From CAZALT01 sp964485515 (GTDB lineage: Bacteria > Actinomycetota > Acidimicrobiia > Acidimicrobiales > Acidimicrobilacustridaceae): a stretch of DNA of 9,377 bases. Below the pieces are notes generated by a model. The model saw only the letters and a list, made by a program, of their open reading frames with translations. It was not told where the DNA came from and made no database searches. The stretch covers positions 1-9,377 of the forward strand of contig CAZALT010000138.1 of assembly GCA_964485515.1 (NCBI GenBank), given 5' to 3'. How positions within the stretch are numbered: position 1 is the first letter of the stretch; the number at the start of each line of letters is the position of its first letter. Shown here piece by piece: positions 6,309-9,377 of the stretch. The translations under genes were made by a program, and so were the position numbers.

Positions 6309-6314
6309 TAGGCT
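6309..6314 (+). promoter_or_regulatory. -10 element TAGGCT of the leaderless monooxygenase gene
   Basis: TAGGCT lies exactly six bases before the GTG at 6321, with no Shine-Dalgarno between, so transcription would begin at or next to the start codon. The same TANNNT-N6-start spacing recurs before the kinase and pyrophosphatase genes. Confidence 0.6.
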
Positions 6315-6320
6315 GCCGAG

Positions 6321-7169
6321 GTGCGTTTCGGCTTCAAGACCTCACCGCAGAACACCACCTGGTCCGACCTGCTCGACACGTGGCGGGCCGGTGACGACAT
6401 CGACGTGTTCGAGTCCGGCTGGACCTTCGACCACTTCTACCCGATCTTCAGCGACAGCACGGGGCCATGCATGGAGGGGTGGACCGTCACCTCGGCCCTG
6501 GCCCAGGCGACCTCTCGAATCCGGGTGGGTGTGCTCGTCACGGGCATCCACCACCGGCATCCCGCCGTGCTGGCCAACATGGCCGCTGCCGTCGACATCG
6601 TCTCGAACGGTCGCCTCGAGCTCGGACTCGGCGCGGGCTGGAACGAGGAGGAGAGCGAGGCCTACGGCATCGAGCTGGGCAGCCTCACCGAGCGCTTCGA
6701 CCGCTTCGACGAGGCACTCGAGGTGATCACCTCGCTGCTCACGAACGAGAACACCGACTTCTCGGGCAGCTACTACACGCTGACGGGGGCACGGAACGAG
6801 CCCAAACCCGTGCAGCGCCCCCACCCGCCCATCGTCATCGGTGGAACCGGCCCCAGGCGCACCCTGCGCGCCGCGGCGCGTTGGGCCCAGCACTGGAACC
6901 ACCCGGGCGCCTCGCCCGAGGACTGGGCGATCGCCAACGACGTGCTCATCGGCCACTGCGAGGAGATCGGCCGTGACCCGTCCGAGATCCTCCGCTCGGT
7001 CCACCTCTTCTACGACCCCGACGCGGGAGCAGCAGCCTTCGCCGAGCAGGCCGCCGGCTTCGCCGTAGCAGGTGTCGACCTCGGCATCGTCTACGTCCCG
7101 CCGCCCCACACACCCGCGGCATTGGAAGCAGCGGCCGAAGCGATCCGAGACTCAGGCCTGCTCGGCTGA
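6321..7169 (+). CDS. Luciferase-like monooxygenase (LLM) family, probably F420-dependent oxidoreductase
   Basis: This 282-residue TIM-barrel flavin or deazaflavin oxidoreductase begins with the barrel strand MRFGFKTSPQ. Characteristic segments follow: RIRVGVLVTGIHHRHPAVLA at 66-85, AAAVDIVSNGRLELGLGAGW at 88-107 followed by the NEEE segment, and PHPPIVIGGTGPRR at 167-180. This pattern fits the actinobacterial LLM subgroup usually annotated as F420-dependent. FMN dependence cannot be excluded from sequence alone, and the substrate is unknown. The start is GTG, leaderless by position of its -10 element. The gene is divergent from ahpC across 166 bp, which could place both under shared control. 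A 10-bp stem-loop starts seven bases after its stop. Confidence 0.88.
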   Translation: MRFGFKTSPQNTTWSDLLDTWRAGDDIDVFESGWTFDHFYPIFSDSTGPCMEGWTVTSALAQATSRIRVGVLVTGIHHRHPAVLANMAAAVDIVSNGRLELGLGAGWNEEESEAYGIELGSLTERFDRFDEALEVITSLLTNENTDFSGSYYTLTGARNEPKPVQRPHPPIVIGGTGPRRTLRAAARWAQHWNHPGASPEDWAIANDVLIGHCEEIGRDPSEILRSVHLFYDPDAGAAAFAEQAAGFAVAGVDLGIVYVPPPHTPAALEAAAEAIRDSGLLG

Positions 7170-7175
7170 ACCTGA

Positions 7176-7204
7176 CGATGAGGTGCGTCTTCGCCACCTC
7201 GTCG
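7176..7204 (+). terminator. Stem-loop after the LLM monooxygenase
   Basis: CGATGAGGTG (7176-7185) pairs with CACCTCGTCG (7195-7204) over 10 bp, with one G-T wobble and a 9-base loop, beginning seven bases after the gene's stop. No T-run follows. Position and strength suggest transcription termination or 3'-end protection. Confidence 0.55.
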
Positions 7205-7422
7205 AGTCGGCGGAGACGGCGCTGCGGTTCGCGGACCGGCCCGGCATCGGTCCGGTGCATGCGGGCAAGCTACCCGTGCGCGGGAGCCGTGAGGCCATGA
7301 CCATCAGCGGTGCCGGCCCCTCGGTGGCCGTGCGAACGGTGGCCAACGGCGTCGGCGTCTCACCGCGGCGTTCGGTACGTGACGCGGTCGCGAGGACGCG
7401 GCCCTCTGGGTGGGAGCTGTCC
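7205..7422. other. Intergenic stretch with no supported gene
   Basis: The short open frames here show no recognisable protein features or usable Shine-Dalgarno. A second small hairpin, GGACCG (7233-7238) with CGGTCC (7248-7253), is present, and a minus-strand promoter-like site is noted at 7267-7272. Otherwise I see nothing. Confidence 0.6.
7267..7272 (-). promoter_or_regulatory. Minus-strand TAGCTT six bases before an ATG
   Basis: On the minus strand TAGCTT (7272-7267) is followed by six bases and ATG (7260-7258), the same geometry as the leaderless genes here. The frame it opens runs antisense into the 3' part of the monooxygenase and becomes arginine-rich, so a protein is doubtful. An antisense transcript is possible, as is chance. 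Confidence 0.2.
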
Positions 7423-7428
7423 TAGAGT
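7423..7428 (+). promoter_or_regulatory. -10-like TAGAGT at the edge of the assembly gap
   Basis: TAGAGT is identical to the -10 element of the pyrophosphatase gene at 9076-9081. Transcription would begin about six bases later, inside the run of Ns. It is probably the promoter of the membrane protein at 7593, or of a leaderless gene lost in the gap. Confidence 0.45.
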
Positions 7429-7528
7429 NNNNNNNNNNNNNNNNNNNNNNNNNNNNNNNNNNNNNNNNNNNNNNNNNNNNNNNNNNNNNNNNNNNNNNNN
7501 NNNNNNNNNNNNNNNNNNNNNNNNNNNN
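7429..7528. other. Assembly gap of 100 N
   Basis: Exactly 100 Ns, a conventional placeholder for a gap of unknown size. It abuts a 15-bp tandem repeat, a likely reason that the assembly broke here. Reading frames cannot be followed across it. Confidence 0.95.
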
Positions 7529-7573
7529 TTGCTCAAGTTGGACTTGCTCAAGTTGGAGTTGCTCAAGTTGCCC
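7529..7573 (+). repeat. 15-bp tandem repeats, at least 2.8 copies, running out of the gap
   Basis: The unit TTGCTCAAGTTGGAC is followed by TTGCTCAAGTTGGAG and then by TTGCTCAAGTTG with a diverged end, at 7529, 7544 and 7559. The array is cut by the gap, so total copy number is unknown. Each junction of the first two units contains CTTGCTCAAG, a near-palindrome. One frame reads LLKLD-LLKLE-LLKL, but no start codon is visible. The array lies between a promoter-like TAGAGT and the Shine-Dalgarno of the next gene, so it may be leader DNA rather than coding. Confidence 0.85.
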
Positions 7574-7578
7574 ACGAC

Positions 7579-7587
7579 GAGGGGGAG
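7579..7587 (+). promoter_or_regulatory. Shine-Dalgarno GAGGGGGAG
   Basis: This purine run ends five bases before the GTG at 7593 and overlaps the alternative GTG at 7587. The spacing selects 7593 as the more likely start of the membrane protein. Confidence 0.5.
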
Positions 7588-7592
7588 TGGCC

Positions 7593-8051
7593 GTGGCGGA
7601 TGCGGAAGCACCGGCCGAGGGCGAGCCGGCGTGGAAGGCGGCGACGGCGAAGCCGAGCGTGTTGCCTCGTTCTCCGGTGACCTGGGCGATCATCGTGCTC
7701 GCGGTGGGACTCGTCGGATTCGGCTACGCGTGGTGGTCGCAGCAACCCGAGCGTGAGCTGGGTGACCATGGTGAGGTCGTCGCCGGTGTGGACCGCGAGT
7801 GCATGGTGCTCGCCATCAACGTCGACGGACTCGCTTTCCAGGGATCGCCGGCGGGAGGTTTCGACTGGAGGACGGAAGAGCAGGTGCCCGGCACGCTTGA
7901 GGTCACGAAGGTGACCGGCTGGTCCCAGATGGAGGGCATCTTCACCAGTGACGACGGCTCGAAGGTCGTGGTGTACGGAGGGAAGGCAGGCCAGACGCTC
8001 TTCCGGCTCGGGTGTGCGGTCTGGGCCGACCCCTTCGACGGCGGGCCGTGA
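7593..8051 (+). CDS. Single-pass membrane-anchored protein of unknown function
   Basis: I do not recognise this 152-residue protein. Residues 1-29 are a short, Ala/Glu/Pro-rich cytoplasmic tail. A transmembrane segment runs from about 30 to 48 (TWAIIVLAVGLVGFGYAWW). About 100 residues then probably lie outside the cytoplasm, rich in Val, Gly and acidic residues, with exactly two cysteines (C70 and C141) that could form a disulfide. An odd, compact beta-rich domain is plausible: TLEVTKVTGWSQMEG and KVVVYGGKAGQTLFRLG look like strands. The start is uncertain: GTG 7593 fits the Shine-Dalgarno, GTG 7587 is six bases earlier, and the frame stays open back into the gap, where it would be Cys/Ser/Trp-rich and unlikely. 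The gene ends 89 bp before the kinase gene. Confidence 0.6.
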   Translation: MADAEAPAEGEPAWKAATAKPSVLPRSPVTWAIIVLAVGLVGFGYAWWSQQPERELGDHGEVVAGVDRECMVLAINVDGLAFQGSPAGGFDWRTEEQVPGTLEVTKVTGWSQMEGIFTSDDGSKVVVYGGKAGQTLFRLGCAVWADPFDGGP

Positions 8052-8128
8052 TGGGCGAGGCACCGAATTGGTCCGCCTCCCCTCGGGATCGAACGCGCTG
8101 ATCGCTCCGCCCACGTCGCGGTAGCTCC

Positions 8129-8134
8129 TACGAT
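8129..8134 (+). promoter_or_regulatory. -10 element TACGAT of the leaderless kinase gene
   Basis: TACGAT is followed by CCCGCC and the ATG at 8141, the six-base spacing expected for a leaderless transcript. There is no purine-rich Shine-Dalgarno. This suggests the kinase has its own promoter and is not only read from the upstream membrane-protein gene. Confidence 0.55.
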
Positions 8135-8140
8135 CCCGCC

Positions 8141-8998
8141 ATGCACTCGTCGCTGCGTGACGCCCTGGCCGGCGCGTTGGGTGCCGAGGTGCGGTCGTCG
8201 TCGTCGGTCGGCGGAGGCGACGTGGCCATCGCCCACCGGGTGGAGCTCGATGACGGGCAGGTCGTGTTCGCCAAGACCCACGCCGATCCGCCGCCGAACT
8301 GCTTCACGACCGAGGCCACCGGACTGCGGTGGCTGCGAGACGTCGGGTCGGTGAAGGTCCCCGAGGTGCTCGCCGTCAGCGACGAGCCTGCGTTCCTCGT
8401 GCTCGACTGGATCGAGGAGGGGCGGGGCACCGCGTCGACCGAGGTCGAGTTCGGCCGCCAGCTCGCCGCGCTGCACCAGGCCGGAGCGCCGGTGTTCGGA
8501 CGGGAGGACAACCGGCCGACGGGCTCGCTCTCGCTGCCCAACGAGCCGGCCGACGACTGGGCGCTGTTCTACGGGCGCCGCCGCCTCGTGCCGCTCGCCG
8601 ACAAGGCCCAGCAGTCGCAGGCGCTGGACGGCGACGCCGTCACGGGGTTGTACCGCCTCGCCGATCGGCTCGCGGAGATCGGTGGGCCACCCGAACCGCC
8701 GGCGCGGTTGCACGGCGACCTGTGGGCGGGCAACCGGCTCATCGACGACGCAGGCGCGAACTGGTTGATCGACCCGGCGTCGTACGGCGGACACCGCGAA
8801 TCGGACCTGGCCATGATGCGGCTCTTCGGCGGGTTCGGGCGCGACGCGTTCAGCGCCTACCGCGAGGTGCACCCGCTCGCCGATGGGTGGGAGGAGCGCG
8901 TGCAGTTGCACCAGATCGCGCCGCTCGTCGTCCACGCCATCGCGTTCGGCGGCAGCTACGCCGGCGCAGCCGCCGCGGCGATCGCCCGCTACGCCTGA
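8141..8998 (+). CDS. Fructosamine-3-kinase family protein (ketosamine kinase)
   Basis: This 285-residue protein-kinase-like small-molecule kinase is close to the usual 280-310 for the family. Members phosphorylate sugar-derived adducts such as fructosamines, ribulosamines or erythrulosamines on proteins or amines, which makes the adducts unstable and repairs glycation. The glycine loop is SVGGGDVA at 22-29, the ATP lysine is probably K45 (FAKTH), and E58 (TTEA) is its partner. The catalytic motif HGDLWAGN is at 191-198 (D193, N198) and the metal-binding IDP is at 210-212 (D211). The block DPASYGGHRESDLAMMRLFG at 211-230 is diagnostic for this family over aminoglycoside phosphotransferases. 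The glycine loop has Asp27 where, as I recall it, plant and animal homologues have a redox-sensitive cysteine. The true substrate is unknown. Confidence 0.9.
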   Translation: MHSSLRDALAGALGAEVRSSSSVGGGDVAIAHRVELDDGQVVFAKTHADPPPNCFTTEATGLRWLRDVGSVKVPEVLAVSDEPAFLVLDWIEEGRGTASTEVEFGRQLAALHQAGAPVFGREDNRPTGSLSLPNEPADDWALFYGRRRLVPLADKAQQSQALDGDAVTGLYRLADRLAEIGGPPEPPARLHGDLWAGNRLIDDAGANWLIDPASYGGHRESDLAMMRLFGGFGRDAFSAYREVHPLADGWEERVQLHQIAPLVVHAIAFGGSYAGAAAAAIARYA

Positions 8999-9062
8999 CG
9001 ACACGGTCGACCAGATCGAGGGTGAACCGGAGGGCGCTCCTGAGCCGCTTTGGATCTGGCCC

Positions 9063-9072
9063 CCTGCGCAGG
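9063..9072. promoter_or_regulatory. 10-bp palindrome CCTGCGCAGG upstream of the pyrophosphatase -10
   Basis: A perfect palindrome sits three bases upstream of the -10 TAGAGT, within the core promoter spacer. It could be a regulator site; a chance GC palindrome is also possible. Confidence 0.3.
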
Positions 9073-9075
9073 CCC

Positions 9076-9081
9076 TAGAGT
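9076..9081 (+). promoter_or_regulatory. -10 element TAGAGT of the leaderless pyrophosphatase gene
   Basis: TAGAGT is followed by six bases and the GTG at 9088. The spacing and the lack of a Shine-Dalgarno repeat the leaderless layout seen at the monooxygenase and kinase genes. No clear -35 is visible. Confidence 0.6.
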
Positions 9082-9087
9082 TGGCCT

Positions 9088-9377
9088 GTGACTCACGAAC
9101 ATGCCCCCGGTGACGAGACCCTCTTCGAGGTCATCATCGAGATCCCCCGCGGTAGCCGAAACAAGTACGAGATGGACCACGAGCGCCACGTGCTCAAGCT
9201 GGACCGCCGTCTGTTCTCGGCCACGGTGTACCCGGCCGACTACGGCTTCGTCGACGAGACCCTCGCCGAGGACGGCGACCCGCTCGACGTGCTCGTGGTG
9301 CTCGAGGAGCCGACCTTTCCCGGCTGCTACATCGACGTGCGCGCCATCGGCGTGTTCTGGATGACCGACGACAAGGG
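9088..9377 (+). CDS. ppa: Inorganic pyrophosphatase, family I, 3' end cut off by the window
   Basis: This soluble Mg-dependent enzyme hydrolyses pyrophosphate to two phosphates and pulls biosynthetic reactions forward in the cytosol. Only 96 complete codons of an expected 160-180 are present. The N-terminal strand FEVIIEIPRGSRNKYE (13-28) carries conserved substrate-site residues. YPADYGFVDETL (48-59) and the signature DGDPLDVLVV (62-71) follow, with the metal-binding aspartates D62, D64 and D67. The GTG start gives a sensible N-terminus (MTHEHAPGDETLFEV) and sits six bases after TAGAGT. An overlapping frame from 9101 is a shadow. The gene follows the kinase by 89 bp on the same strand. Confidence 0.93.
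   Translation, partial: MTHEHAPGDETLFEVIIEIPRGSRNKYEMDHERHVLKLDRRLFSATVYPADYGFVDETLAEDGDPLDVLVVLEEPTFPGCYIDVRAIGVFWMTDDK

Noticed and set aside
7529..7573. Tandem repeats as a CRISPR array or HspR (HAIR) sites
   Set aside because: Units are 15 bp with no unique spacers, so they are not CRISPR. HAIR sites need CTTGAGT-N7-ACTCAAG, and the spacing here does not match.
7724..9004. Minus-strand 426-codon frame opposite the kinase and membrane protein
   Set aside because: It is antisense to a kinase with intact catalytic motifs, and its Arg/Val/Gly-rich composition has no recognisable domain.

Overview
This is a high-GC, densely coded bacterial window with nine genes. The organism is probably an actinomycete in the broad sense. 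The clues are the high GC, the F420-type luciferase-like monooxygenase, and several genes that start at or within one base of the expected transcription start. The class Acidimicrobiia is a possible guess, but nothing in the window proves it. There is one 100-N assembly gap (7429-7528). I see no phage, insertion sequence, CRISPR array, tRNA or rRNA.

Layout. (1) 7-1694, minus strand: a CLC chloride channel/antiporter gene followed by a MarR-family regulator. The two overlap by four bases (ATGA). A perfect 11-bp inverted repeat overlaps the clc promoter and is the obvious candidate operator for the MarR protein. (2) 1823-2626, plus strand: a short-chain dehydrogenase/reductase, divergent from clc and convergent with the next block. 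(3) 2640-6154, minus strand, transcribed as ahpC, ahpF, oxyR: a complete peroxide-defence cluster. AhpC is the peroxidase, AhpF its NADH-dependent reductase, and OxyR the sensor-regulator, with both redox cysteines present. The 311-bp ahpC-ahpF spacer holds five good stem-loops, and a sixth lies between ahpF and oxyR. (4) 6321-9377, plus strand: a luciferase-like oxidoreductase divergent from ahpC, then a gap-flanked region with 15-bp tandem repeats, a small membrane-anchored protein of unknown function, a fructosamine-3-kinase-family protein, and the first 96 codons of inorganic pyrophosphatase.

How it fits together. Block 3 is a self-contained hydroperoxide-reducing system with its own regulator. 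Electrons should pass from NADH through the FAD and two CxxC centres of AhpF to AhpC. The shared ahpC/monooxygenase upstream region carries four copies of ATAGGC and an ATAG/CTAT/ATAG arrangement that could be an OxyR target. Two translation modes alternate. SDR, ahpC, ahpF, oxyR and the small membrane protein have Shine-Dalgarno sequences. The clc, monooxygenase, kinase and pyrophosphatase genes have none, and instead carry TANNNT six or seven bases before the start codon, which is the layout of leaderless transcripts. I found no clearly new multi-gene system. The most unusual features are the ahpC-ahpF hairpin cluster, the clc operator and the repeat array beside the gap.
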